From: UBA4416 sp040387475
GTDB taxonomy: Bacteria; Bacteroidota; Bacteroidia; B-17B0; Aurantibacillaceae
NCBI GenBank assembly: GCA_040387475.1
Contig: JAZKDT010000018.1
Coordinates: 62,001-126,000, forward strand
DNA length: 64,000 nt
Direction of reading: 5' to 3'
Shown here: in pieces, positions 8,118-17,099 of the stretch
How positions within the stretch are numbered: position 1 is the first letter of the stretch
Layout of the letters: each line of letters opens with the position of its first letter
Program-made: the position numbers and the translations under genes
Notes under the pieces: generated by a model
Seen by the model: only the letters and a program-made list of their open reading frames with translations
Databases searched by the model: none
What the model was told of the DNA's origin: nothing

Positions 8118-9659
8118 ATGTTTAAGTATTTTATCGCCCTTGGTTGTATTTTATGGTGCTCTGCTATTTTTGCTCAATCCAAAAATGGAAGTATCGAAGA
8201 TGCTGATGAACATTACAGCCATCATAACTATTTAATGGCGCTTCCTGTCTACAAAAATCTTTTAAAAACGGATAAAAATAACGCCTCTATTCAATATAAA
8301 ATTGCTGAGTGCTATTTACACACAAACATCAATAAATCGGAAGCAATTAAGTACCTGGAATTTTGCACCAAAGATCCAAAAGTAGAACCAAATGTTTGGT
8401 TGCGCTTAGGCCATGCCTATCGTTTATCCAATAAAATTGACGAAGCTGTTAAGGCGTTTGAAAAGTTTAAGGAGCTTGAACCTAAAAAGAAAAAAGTGGC
8501 CGACCGTGAACTTGAAATTTGTGCGAATGCTAAAATGTTGATGCGTAATCCGGTAAATGTGTCCTTCACTAATCTGGGAAAAGATATTAACTCGGAGTTT
8601 GCAGATTACTATCCATGGATAACGCAGGACGAAAGCTTTTTAGCTTTTACAACACGTAGAAAAGGCTTAACAGCCGGCAGAATTGAAGTAGATGGTTATT
8701 TTGCTTCTGATGTCTATACATCCAGGGTCGAATCCGGAAGATGGATAAAAGCTGAAAATCCGGGAACAAAAATAAACTCTTCTCTGGATGAGCAAGTGGT
8801 TGGATTAAAAGCCGATGGTTCTGAAATGATGATCTATATTGACCATATCGATAAATACGGCGACATTTACTCTACGGTTAAAAAAAACGGGGCCTGGATT
8901 AAATATCAACCATTAGCCGAAAATATTAATAAAAAGATTGAACACTCGGCCTCTATCAGCGCTGATGGAAACACTTTGTTTTTTGTAAGAGGGGATAACC
9001 GCGAAGATCAAACCGATATTTTTATTTGCCGTAAATTACCTAACGGTAACTGGAGTGAGCCGTTTAAAATGAGTGCTGAAGTGAATACAGAATACAACGA
9101 AGACTTCCCATACCTGTCACCCGATGGCGTTACACTTTATTTTTCGTCTGAAGGGCATAACACGATTGGCGGTTTTGACCTTTATAAAAGCATCTGGAAT
9201 CCTGAAGAGAATACCTGGTCCAAAGCAGAAAATTTAGGATATCCTTTAAATACGACTGATGATGACAGAAGTATTAGCTTAACGCCTGATAACCGCGCGG
9301 GCTATATCAGTGCCTTAAGACCTGGCGGACAAGGCGATCTTGATATATACAGAGTTCGTTTTAATGATATGGAACAAAAACTGACTTTATATTTGGGAGA
9401 AATGATATTAGGAGATTCATTGAATCAACCTAAAGAATATATTGCCAATATATTAGCTGTTAATGTGGTTACCAACGAAGAATTTAGTTTTGCCCCCAAT
9501 CCGGCTAACGGTAAATTTGTAATGGCATTACCTGCAGGTTCTTATAACATTGTTGTAACATCCGACGGCTATACTGAATCAAAAGACCAGCTGGTTGTTT
9601 CTGATCTGGGTTTACCAATCTCCGAGGAAAAGAAAAACTATAAACTACTTAAGCAATAA
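8118..9659 (+). CDS. TPR and PD40 (WD40-like propeller) envelope protein
   Basis: A 513-aa exported protein. Residues 1-19 are a signal peptide ending in FAQ. TPR helices follow (about 25-135). A PD40/WD40-like beta-propeller covers about 170-440, with repeats such as ITQDESFLAFTTRRKG, ISADGNTLFFVRG, LSPDGVTLYFSSEG and LTPDNRAGYISA. The C-terminal 70 residues look like a carboxypeptidase-regulatory beta-sandwich (LPAGSYNIVVTSDGY). Many homologues also carry an OmpA domain, which is absent here. The protein at 24144-25706 is a full-length paralogue. It ends in a TAATG overlap with the next gene. Confidence 0.85.
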   Translation: MFKYFIALGCILWCSAIFAQSKNGSIEDADEHYSHHNYLMALPVYKNLLKTDKNNASIQYKIAECYLHTNINKSEAIKYLEFCTKDPKVEPNVWLRLGHAYRLSNKIDEAVKAFEKFKELEPKKKKVADRELEICANAKMLMRNPVNVSFTNLGKDINSEFADYYPWITQDESFLAFTTRRKGLTAGRIEVDGYFASDVYTSRVESGRWIKAENPGTKINSSLDEQVVGLKADGSEMMIYIDHIDKYGDIYSTVKKNGAWIKYQPLAENINKKIEHSASISADGNTLFFVRGDNREDQTDIFICRKLPNGNWSEPFKMSAEVNTEYNEDFPYLSPDGVTLYFSSEGHNTIGGFDLYKSIWNPEENTWSKAENLGYPLNTTDDDRSISLTPDNRAGYISALRPGGQGDLDIYRVRFNDMEQKLTLYLGEMILGDSLNQPKEYIANILAVNVVTNEEFSFAPNPANGKFVMALPAGSYNIVVTSDGYTESKDQLVVSDLGLPISEEKKNYKLLKQ

Positions 9660-10324
9660 TGCGTCCTTATCTATTTTTATTTCTACTCTTTTGTTTAAAA
9701 ACAGGTTTTGTTTTTTCTCAATCCTATCAAATTGGCTTATTAAAATATAGTGGTGGTGGCGACTGGTATGCCAATTTAGAAACCTCGTTACCAAACCTGA
9801 TCAAATTTTGCAATACCAATCTCAAAACAAATATTAATCCAGAGCAAGCGGTTGTAGAAGTTGGTAGCGCGGAAATATTCAATTATCCTTTTATTCATAT
9901 GACTGGTCACGGGAATGTTGTTTTCTCGAACCAGGAAGCCGATAACCTTCGCAAATATTTGTTAGCAGGAGGTTTCCTGCATGTATCAGATAATTACGGG
10001 ATGGATAAATTTATCAGAACCGAGTTAAAAAAAGTATTTCCTGAACTGGATCTTGTGGAATTACCTTTCTCGCATCCTATTTATCATCAGCAATATAATT
10101 TTGATAAAGGTTTGCCAAAAATACACGAGCATGATAACAAGGCGCCACAAGGTTTTGGATTGATCTACAAAGGCAGACTCGTTTGTTTTTATGATGCCGA
10201 ATGTGATTTAGGTGATGGATGGGAAAGTCCGGAAATTCATAAAGATAGTCCGGATGCGCACGAAAAAGCATTAAAATTTGGTGCTAACATGTTGAGCTAT
10301 GTTTTTTTGAACGTGCAAAAATAA
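9659..10324 (+). CDS. DUF4159 family secreted protein
   Basis: A 221-aa protein with an N-terminal signal peptide ending near VFSQ. The body matches the DUF4159 pattern: LKYSGGGDWYANLETSLPNL, FIHMTGHGNVVFS, LRKYLLAGGFLHVSDNYG, and a late GRLVCFYDAECDLGDGWE. DUF4159 proteins have a glutamine-amidotransferase-like fold, and their biochemical role is not established. The ATG overlaps the stop of the preceding gene by one base (TAATG), pointing to translational coupling with the TPR/PD40 protein. Confidence 0.85.
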   Translation: MRPYLFLFLLFCLKTGFVFSQSYQIGLLKYSGGGDWYANLETSLPNLIKFCNTNLKTNINPEQAVVEVGSAEIFNYPFIHMTGHGNVVFSNQEADNLRKYLLAGGFLHVSDNYGMDKFIRTELKKVFPELDLVELPFSHPIYHQQYNFDKGLPKIHEHDNKAPQGFGLIYKGRLVCFYDAECDLGDGWESPEIHKDSPDAHEKALKFGANMLSYVFLNVQK

Positions 10325-10369
10325 TTTAACCTTTACTTCAATATTTGTTTGAGAAGTTTTATTAATAGT

Positions 10370-11335
10370 TTACAATTTCTTAAACTCAAACGTAGGATAG
10401 CCTTTTAAGCCCGCCGAATTATAAAAATCAATAAAGTGCAATTTATAATAAAAGCCTTTATTGTCATTGATGATATAACATTGACTTGTGTTAACGGTAT
10501 ATAAATTTGTGTTGAGATCAAAAACTTTCCAATCATAACCTATACTGTTTCTATAATCGTTAAAAGATCTCCCTAAAGTATCATTGATGCTAATATCTGT
10601 AAAAGGTCTGTCAGTAATGCTTGTTACTCTTGTGCGGAAAGAATTGCAAAGCACACCGGTTACCTGGTAGTAGTGTAATGGATTAGTAAATACATGAGTA
10701 AATTGCGTAAAGCACAAATCGAAATTTGATTTTAGTGGTTCAATCTCTACTTGCTGGTGCAACGTAAACGAATAGGCGTTGAAATTATAGGACTCATCTT
10801 TTGTAATGGTTCGCTGAAAAGTTTCCGTTCCAAAAATATCGGCATACTCAAACGTAAAATTGTTAGCAGAAGCTGATAGGATTTTTAGTTTATAAAATCC
10901 TAATACCTGGCCCGTTTCACTAAAACCCCTGTTAACAATAAATACGTTATTATTTACTTCCCATTCGCCTATGGCCGTACTGTCAAGATTACCCGTTGGC
11001 GAATCCACCACCTCATGAATGGCTAATCCTGTTGTATCAGTTACCTCCGAAAGTTGCGTAAAATTTGTTTTATAAACCCGCATGCCCAACGAACTGTTTA
11101 ATACAACATGATTACCTGTGGCCAACGATTCAAATGCAATATCCCAGTCCGTTTTAAAATTAGTAGAAACGATCTTATTTTCGCTTAACGAAAACCACAC
11201 CTGGTTTTTGTAATTGGACGTCATATTAACCTGCCCGGTCAACACATCTCCCCTGTTATATTTTGGAGCTTTTAATTCCCTTTTTTCACAGGAAATAAAA
11301 AGCACCACTATGAATAATCCGGCTATAATTCTCAT
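10370..11335 (-). CDS. HmuY-like haem-binding lipoprotein
   Basis: A 321-aa protein starting with a lipoprotein signal peptide whose lipobox is LFIS-C (Cys16). The body follows the HmuY family pattern: an opening strand with QVWFSLSENKIVSTNFKTDWDIAFES, a middle FTFEYADIFG, and a late IGYDWKVFDLNTNLYTVN followed by YYKLHFIDFYN. HmuY proteins are haemophores that hand haem to a TonB receptor. The start codon overlaps the stop of the upstream receptor gene by 4 bp (ATGA), so the two are translationally coupled. A paralogue with a different export signal lies at 14997-16259. Confidence 0.85.
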   Translation of the reverse strand: MRIIAGLFIVVLFISCEKRELKAPKYNRGDVLTGQVNMTSNYKNQVWFSLSENKIVSTNFKTDWDIAFESLATGNHVVLNSSLGMRVYKTNFTQLSEVTDTTGLAIHEVVDSPTGNLDSTAIGEWEVNNNVFIVNRGFSETGQVLGFYKLKILSASANNFTFEYADIFGTETFQRTITKDESYNFNAYSFTLHQQVEIEPLKSNFDLCFTQFTHVFTNPLHYYQVTGVLCNSFRTRVTSITDRPFTDISINDTLGRSFNDYRNSIGYDWKVFDLNTNLYTVNTSQCYIINDNKGFYYKLHFIDFYNSAGLKGYPTFEFKKL

Positions 11336-13555
11336 TCTTTGGTTAAGCTTAATGTGAGTTTAATAAAATAATTTCTGCCGGTAGATAAAGGCACTGAAGT
11401 TGCCGACGAACTGTGAGCACTACCCGAACCAGCAGTGGAACTGATATTTTGTACATCAAATACATTTTTACAACCAACCGAAACACCTACCCTATCTTTA
11501 AACCACAATTTAGACGCTGTAATATCCATCGTGTGATAGTCTGACAAACTGGTTTGAAACACTTCGTCGTTCACAAGCATATACCCCGGTAGTTTACCAT
11601 TGTACTTGTAAAATAAAGACAGCGTTAATTTTTGTTTAATAAATCTGTAGGAAATATTTTCTGAGGCTTCGGGTGAAAAATTAAATGGCGGAAGATCCTG
11701 TGTCTCCGACAAATCGTTGTACCTTCCTGTATAGTTAAGCCCGGTTTGAAAACTCAGTTTTTTAAATCTTAAGGTGTTGGTCAATTGAATGCCGGCGGTT
11801 TTGTACTTTCCGATGTTGATGTAAGAGTATTCTGTGGCTGTTGTCTGAGCAAGGGTAATCAGATTATAGATATCATTGTAAAAAACGCTAACATCCATTT
11901 TAAAACGGCAGTTTTTAATCGTGGTTCTATAATTGTAGGATAAAGAATAGTTATCAGATTGCTCCGCTTTTAAATTCATATTACCCACAATGTTATGATT
12001 GATATCTACAAACAGAAAATATAATTCCTTTAAGGACGGAGCTCTGAATCCTTTCGCATAGCTGGCCCTTAGAGTATGAGCATCATTCAATATCCATTTT
12101 ACATTTAATGACGGTATCACGGGTGTTTTATACGTAGTATTGTAGGAGTACCGAACACCTGGCTTTACAATCAATTTGTACACCGGTTTATACTCCATGG
12201 TTACAAATCCTGCGTAATCGCCCTGGTACTGCAAATGTTTATCGATGCGCTTTCCTAAGGCAGATTCATAATTGACATCATAGCCAATTTCATAATTTAG
12301 TTTGGCGGAATCTATTTTATGAACAAAGGATGCCCTGCTCATTACTAAACTAAAAGTACTTGTATCNNNNNNNNNNTGTCAAATCCTTATAAACCGTTTT
12401 TTTGACACGGTTATAATAATTATACGCTATCAGTGAATTTACTGACCAGTTCCTGGCAATTTTTCCGTTTAAATAGACATTGTTATCAATTCGCTTTGTA
12501 TAATAGTAATCGTCAAAAGACGTTTCCGAATAAGGCGCGCGGGGATAGCCACGATTAATTATTTTCTCATCAAAGTAAGAACTCTTTAACCCAAAATTTA
12601 ATTTATTGACGGTATAATTATAACCAAAGCTAGCGAAATATTGTTCTTTCGGTTTCCATTGCTTGTAGCGGGTACTATCGGCAACACGCGATTGTGGAAA
12701 ATAAAAGGCATCATCATTTGAATTCCAACCGTCAAAATAATTTCTCCCACCGTTCACCTGGATATTGTGTTTCTTTAAATATACATTGGCATCAACCGTT
12801 GTGTTGTAGCTCCCAATACTTTCGTAGTAACCGGTTACCCCGGTAGTCAGCTTCCTGGTACTCGCATTTTTTGTGATAATATTAATCGTTCCAGCCAAAG
12901 CGTTGGTGCCGTACTGAACTGATAAAGGACCTTCAATAAATTCTATCCGCTCTATATTGTTTACATTAATCTGCGAAAGATCAATATTCCCACTCAGTCG
13001 ACCGATCATGGGAACTCCATCCATTAAAAATTTTACGTTTTCGCCGCTAATTCCTTGCAGGCTCATACCTGCTCCTAAAATATTATCCTGCTGCAATCTT
13101 ACATTTAACTGGTTAGAAAGTACATCGCGCATATTAACGGCGCCCATTTGTTGTATCTTTTCTTTATCAATGATCTGTATTTTTTGAACCGATTGTTCCG
13201 CTGTAGTTGGAGCGTACTGTGCGGTGATCACCACTTCGCCTAAATTCAGGTTAGACGGCGTGATGTAAATTTTTTTCATTTTATTTAACTCAACGCCCAT
13301 AATAACTCTTGTGAGCTTTTCGAAACCAACTGCCTGGATGATTAATGTATAATTACTACTGTCGTCGTCTTCACCTTTATGATACTGAATTTTCCCTTTC
13401 TCATCAGATACTTTTCCAAAACTGATAAAACTATTTTTGACATAAATAGTTGCAAACGGAACTGGAAGAGAATCCTTTGAAGAACAGACCTGCAGTTGTT
13501 GGGCATTGGCCTGACAACATATAATTAATATAAATAATAGATATACAATTCTCAT
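11332..13555 (-). CDS. TonB-dependent outer membrane receptor, HmuR-like (interrupted by an assembly gap)
   Basis: One receptor gene split by 10 N at 12367-12376. The 5' part (393 complete codons) has a signal peptide, a carboxypeptidase-regulatory-like domain (about residues 20-105) and the plug (MRDVLSNQLNVRLQQ; YGTNALAGTINIITKNAS). The 3' part (344 codons plus stop) is beta-barrel with the receptor motif LRASYAKGFRAPSLKELYF. Both sides end on codon boundaries, so the real gap should be a multiple of 3 and the apparent frameshift is an artefact of the 10-N placeholder. It overlaps the DUF6686 gene upstream and the HmuY-like gene downstream by 4 bp each. Likely substrate is haem, from context. 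Confidence 0.88.
12367..12376. other. Assembly gap (10 N)
   Basis: Ten consecutive undetermined bases lie inside the TonB receptor gene. The number is probably a placeholder, since a length that is not a multiple of 3 would break an otherwise open frame. Confidence 0.99.
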
Positions 13556-13887
13556 TCGGTAATTACATTAAGGTCGGTAAACAGATCATCCATTTCTAAA
13601 TTAAACTTTGCCTCACACACCATTTCGTAAAGATTTTGCAACTCCTTGTGATTCAGAATCATCATAACTGATTCCTGAAACAAATCAATTTTTATCCGTT
13701 TGTCATTCATATAGAAATTACACACGGCTGACTGATTTAAAACAATAACATAATCGCAAAAATCCAGGAACTTATCTTTACTAAAGGATGCACCCGTAGT
13801 TCCAAATGCTAATTGGTAATGATTGCACTCATTACACAAAATAACATAGCCACTTTTGTTCTGCGCTAATATTTTATAGATACACAT
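13552..13887 (-). CDS. DUF6686 family protein
   Basis: A 111-aa cytosolic protein with no signal peptide. Its start has a zinc-ribbon look, with CNEC in the segment GYVILCNECNHYQLAFGTT, which fits the Bacteroidota DUF6686 family. No biochemical role is known. The stop overlaps the receptor ATG (ATGA), making it the first gene of a coupled DUF6686 - TonB receptor - HmuY unit, so it may serve haem or iron acquisition. Confidence 0.7.
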   Translation of the reverse strand: MCIYKILAQNKSGYVILCNECNHYQLAFGTTGASFSKDKFLDFCDYVIVLNQSAVCNFYMNDKRIKIDLFQESVMMILNHKELQNLYEMVCEAKFNLEMDDLFTDLNVITE

Positions 13888-13898
13888 CTAATTAATAG

Positions 13899-13979
13899 AA
13901 TTTGTCATTGCGGGACGCATAATAAATCCGGCAGTACTAATCCCGGGACTATTATGTTTGAAGCCCGCAATGGCAAATT
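13899..13979. repeat. Long imperfect hairpin repeat (R5)
   Basis: The outer arms are 16 bp (AATTTGTCATTGCGGG at 13899-13914 and CCCGCAATGGCAAATT at 13964-13979) with one G-U-type mismatch. Inner arms CATAATA (13918-13924) and TATTATG (13950-13956) extend the stem. The GTCATTGCGGG end resembles widespread small interspersed palindromes. It fills the space between the DUF6607 and DUF6686 genes and could end or stabilise transcripts. Confidence 0.7.
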
Positions 13980-13980
13980 T

Positions 13981-14907
13981 TTAGGAAGCTTTTAAAAATG
14001 AATCAATGATTTTTTTGATCTCTGTATTTGCGGCGCCTTTTATATAGGATTTTTTCTCACAGGCTATGTCGCCTAGTTCAAACAAATCTTCATATAAACG
14101 TTTGTTATCTACTTTAGCGGCTAACTTCAATTTAGGCGTTTTTGCATACACTTGCTCCCAAATTTTACGTACATCTTCCCAATACACTTTTTGTTTATCC
14201 CAATATTTTAAGGCAGGGCTCGCATCATATTTGCCTTTTGTAAAAACTTCCATTCCTTTTTCCCAGGCCAGTAATTTATCTTTTCCGTTTTCACGAACGA
14301 TTTTTTCATTATCCTGTGCATATGCCCACGTTCCATCGTTATAAATTTCCATGCGGATATGTCTTTTCAATACATTGTAATCTTTACGCTTGGTGTATTC
14401 GCGACGCGGTAAAGGTGAATCGGTTGTACCTTCCCAATAGTGTTTTCCATCAACGTGAACCCAGGTGCCGTAACTTTCATAACGCGGACTATCATCTACC
14501 TGGTAAACTTTTTGAGTCCAGGTGCCTTTAGCCTGATCAGCAGTCAAAGTAGTTTTTCTCCACTCATTCTCTACATAAAAATTATAAATGTCTTTGTTTT
14601 CATACACCCAATCCTGGCGCCAGTGTTTAATAATAGTAGAATCGTTGATGATCAATAAATGCTGTAAAACAATTTTAGTAGGTGTTTCTTCTACAAGTGA
14701 AACCTGCTCAATACCGTGTTCGCTATACCTTTCGTGAAATTTATAGGCCGTATCGGGAGCAAAGGTTTCAGCAAAATCAAAGGTAACTCTGTAAATACCA
14801 GCCATTGCTTTAATGCTTGCGCGATCCTGGTCCATTTTGTTGTTTTTTGTTTGAGCAAACAAAGTTCCGGTGAATAAAAATCCGGCAACGATCAATAGTG
14901 ATTTCAT
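13981..14907 (-). CDS. DUF6607 family secreted protein
   Basis: A 308-aa protein with a signal peptide cut after TLFAQ (residue 19). The body is rich in aromatic and charged residues, with ASIKAMAGIYRVTFDFAETF, IIKHWRQDWVYE, GTWTQKVYQVDDSPRYES, HYWEGTTDSPLPRREYTKR and NDGTWAYAQDNEKI. This fits DUF6607, a lipocalin/calycin-like family often found beside HmuY-type genes in Bacteroidota. Its molecular role is not established. The position between two HmuY/TonB modules supports involvement in haem uptake. Confidence 0.75.
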   Translation of the reverse strand: MKSLLIVAGFLFTGTLFAQTKNNKMDQDRASIKAMAGIYRVTFDFAETFAPDTAYKFHERYSEHGIEQVSLVEETPTKIVLQHLLIINDSTIIKHWRQDWVYENKDIYNFYVENEWRKTTLTADQAKGTWTQKVYQVDDSPRYESYGTWVHVDGKHYWEGTTDSPLPRREYTKRKDYNVLKRHIRMEIYNDGTWAYAQDNEKIVRENGKDKLLAWEKGMEVFTKGKYDASPALKYWDKQKVYWEDVRKIWEQVYAKTPKLKLAAKVDNKRLYEDLFELGDIACEKKSYIKGAANTEIKKIIDSFLKAS

Positions 14908-14939
14908 TTTTTTGTGTTTAGAGATTAATTTTTATCGGC

Positions 14940-14975
14940 AAATACCTGCAACAAAAAAACAAGTTGCAGGTATTT
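14940..14975 (-). terminator. Stem-loop after the secreted HmuY gene
   Basis: A perfect 13-bp stem (AAATACCTGCAAC with GTTGCAGGTATTT) encloses a 10-nt A-rich loop, 22 bp after the stop of the minus-strand HmuY gene. ATCGG and CCGAT flank the arms and may lengthen the stem. The U-tract after the stem is weak, so it may be a terminator or a 3'-end stabiliser. Confidence 0.65.
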
Positions 14976-14996
14976 TAAACCGATATTTTTTATTGT

Positions 14997-16259
14997 TTAT
15001 TGTTTTATTAGCTTTTGTGTTATTGTATTCGTTCCTGCATTCAATTGCACAAAATAAACCCCGTTGTTTAGTGTCCCGATATATAATTGGTATTGATTCA
15101 TTCCTGCGCTAACCGATATGTTTTCAGTAGAAACTATACGTCCGGCCATATCAACTATTGACACAGAAACATTCGATAATTCTGTTTCTGTAGAGAATAA
15201 TAAAGTAGTGGTAGTTCCGTTAGAAGGATTTGGATATAAAGATACCTGTGAAACATTTCCACTTAAATCCTGAAGACCAACCGATGATAATTTTTCTTTA
15301 GACAAAATAAAGTTACCCGTACCTGAACCTGTAAATTTGGTGAAGCGTAATTTCCAGATATCACCTGTTTTAGCTTTCACGAAATAAACAGTATCCCTTT
15401 TAATATCCCAGGCAAAGGTTGCCATGTTGATCTCTTTCCAATCATAGCCAATTTCATTAATAGCTGTATTAAAAGCATGAGAAGTCCAGTTATTATAAGT
15501 AGCTGGCGAAGTTACGTTACTTGCCTGAGCTACAGTAACACCCTTGTTACTTAAAACACCTGTTACGCCATAAGGAGTCCCGCTTGGCGGTACAAATGAA
15601 ATGTATTTTACAAAAGTCAGATCCCAGTTAGCAGCAACCGGTTCTCTATCAACGGCAACATTATTGGTTAGATCAAAATAGGCAAAGTTTTTGCCCGTAT
15701 AATTTGTTTTTGTAATACTTTGCGCTTGTGAGTTTGTACCATTGATATTGGCATACTCGAAAGAATAAACACCGCCATTAAGATCAATTAATTTTATTTT
15801 TTTATAAGAAGTAGCGGATAATTTGATCACGTAGCAACTATCACCTGTGATAATGTGGGTACTGCTGTTATAAACGCCCCAACCAAGATCATTGGGATTA
15901 GATAAGATTGCTCCTCGGTTAAAAGCACCGGCTGTCCAGGTTGTATCACTGTTATATAACATGGGCCAGGAGTTGATTCCTATAGTATCTATCGTCGCGT
16001 ACTGTGCAACTGAATAGGGCGCTTTATATACAGCAAAATTTGTTTTTTGAACGTTGGCTAAAATAGATGCAGTATATCCACTGATCTCAAAAGCGAGATC
16101 CCAGTTATCTTTTGGTTGAGTTCCCTGCTCATCATTTTGAAGGCTGTACCATTTTTGATTTGAGTAACCAGCTCCTACTGAAACAGTATCGATTACTACT
16201 TGTGCATTGCTTTGTAAAGCAACGCTCATAAGTGCTATTGAAAGTAAAGTTTTGTTCAT
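14997..16259 (-). CDS. HmuY family protein exported by the type IX secretion system
   Basis: A 420-aa protein. The chosen start is the Met of MNKTLLSIALMSVALQSNAQ, a clean signal peptide; the open frame extends 19 codons further upstream without one. Residues about 20-320 follow the HmuY pattern (QKWYSLQN, NWDLAFEISG, YSFEYANING, ANWDLTFVKYISF, IGYDWKEINM). Residues about 340-420 are a T9SS type A sorting domain (VSLYPNPSNG, VSIVDMAGRIVSTE, LNNGVYFVQLNAGTNTITQKLIKQ). It is thus predicted to be released or surface-attached, unlike the lipoprotein paralogue at 10370. Two palindromic sites lie in its upstream region. Confidence 0.87.
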   Translation of the reverse strand: MNKTLLSIALMSVALQSNAQVVIDTVSVGAGYSNQKWYSLQNDEQGTQPKDNWDLAFEISGYTASILANVQKTNFAVYKAPYSVAQYATIDTIGINSWPMLYNSDTTWTAGAFNRGAILSNPNDLGWGVYNSSTHIITGDSCYVIKLSATSYKKIKLIDLNGGVYSFEYANINGTNSQAQSITKTNYTGKNFAYFDLTNNVAVDREPVAANWDLTFVKYISFVPPSGTPYGVTGVLSNKGVTVAQASNVTSPATYNNWTSHAFNTAINEIGYDWKEINMATFAWDIKRDTVYFVKAKTGDIWKLRFTKFTGSGTGNFILSKEKLSSVGLQDLSGNVSQVSLYPNPSNGTTTTLLFSTETELSNVSVSIVDMAGRIVSTENISVSAGMNQYQLYIGTLNNGVYFVQLNAGTNTITQKLIKQ

Positions 16260-16268
16260 TTTATCTTT

Positions 16269-16287
16269 GTTTAGAATAATTATAAAT
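16269..16287 (-). promoter_or_regulatory. Fur-like palindrome upstream of the secreted HmuY gene
   Basis: GTTTAGAATAATTATAAAT sits 9 bp upstream of the HmuY start codon. It matches 15 of 19 positions of the perfect 7-5-7 palindrome at 17048-17066 in front of the response regulator. It resembles AT-rich iron-regulator boxes, but the protein that binds is not shown. Confidence 0.45.
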
Positions 16288-16350
16288 AACTTTCGCAAAG
16301 ATGAGAGTTCTAACACCGAACGACAATACTTAAATGATGGTAAATTGTTA

Positions 16351-16366
16351 TACCTGAATTTGGGTA
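16351..16366. promoter_or_regulatory. 7-2-7 inverted heptamer, candidate NarL-type binding site
   Basis: TACCTGA-AT-TTGGGTA has the arrangement of NarL/NarP sites (two inverted TACYYMT-like heptamers with a 2-bp spacer). It lies about 92 bp upstream of the HmuY start. A near copy is at 17100-17115 in front of the NarL-family regulator. Confidence 0.55.
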
Positions 16367-16392
16367 TATAATAACTAAAAATAAGTAGATGA

Positions 16393-17040
16393 CTATTTCA
16401 TCAAACCTGTTTTAATGGCGTACTGAGCCAGTTCAATACTATGATTGATACCCAATTTTTTGTAGATGTTTTTTTTGTGCGTAACAACGGTGTAGTAACT
16501 GATACTCAAGCTGTCTGCAATTTCTTTCGGCCGTTTCCCTGAAACAAGTTCCCTGATGACATCCACTTCCCGTTCGGTAATACCACCTGTGGCACAATGA
16601 TCTTTAACAGATATCTCTTTCTCAAGCAATACATCAATAATTTGCCCGCAAAAATATTTGTCACCTTTGGCGCATGATCTGATCGCGTCGGTTATTTCCT
16701 GCTCGTCGCAATCTTTCAGCAAATAATTTTTAATGCCTATGCCAATTACCTTTTTGATTTCATCGGCTGTTTTTTCATGTGAAATCACCAGGATATTCAA
16801 CCCGGGATAGGTTTGCTTTACATTATGAATGACTTTCAGCGAAAAGCAATCATCACAACAATGATCTACAATTAACACATCGGGCAATTGTTTTTTCAAT
16901 TCAGCATTTAGACTCTTTGTGTCCTCAACTTCTGTTATATATTCGAAATCACTATTTTCCTTGATCAATGTTCTCAATCCTTTACGGATCAGGAAAGCTG
17001 TATCGGCAATAATAACTTTTATAGGGCTGTGTTTACTCAA
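16393..17040 (-). CDS. NarL/FixJ family response regulator
   Basis: A 215-aa protein with an N-terminal receiver domain (residues 7-125) and a C-terminal LuxR-type helix-turn-helix (about 150-212: GGITEREVDVIRELVSGKRPKEIADSLSISYYTVVTHKKNIYKKLGI). The phospho-acceptor is Asp59 in VLIVDHCCDDC, and a Lys follows in YLLKDCD. The usual acidic pair is reduced to one Asp (IIADTA). The receiver is unusually rich in cysteine near the active site (Cys61, 62, 65). No histidine kinase is adjacent. It is flanked by a TonB receptor and HmuY gene, so it probably controls them. Confidence 0.9.
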   Translation of the reverse strand: MSKHSPIKVIIADTAFLIRKGLRTLIKENSDFEYITEVEDTKSLNAELKKQLPDVLIVDHCCDDCFSLKVIHNVKQTYPGLNILVISHEKTADEIKKVIGIGIKNYLLKDCDEQEITDAIRSCAKGDKYFCGQIIDVLLEKEISVKDHCATGGITEREVDVIRELVSGKRPKEIADSLSISYYTVVTHKKNIYKKLGINHSIELAQYAIKTGLMK

Positions 17041-17047
17041 TTTATTA

Positions 17048-17066
17048 GTTTAGATTCATTCTAAAC
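17048..17066 (-). promoter_or_regulatory. Perfect 7-5-7 palindrome upstream of the response regulator
   Basis: GTTTAGA-TTCAT-TCTAAAC lies 7 bp upstream of the response regulator start codon. The arms are perfectly complementary. A degenerate version sits in the same position in front of the secreted HmuY gene. It looks like a Fur-type or other iron-regulator operator. Confidence 0.5.
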
Positions 17067-17099
17067 AACAAACATATACTAAATACTTAGTATTTGTAA

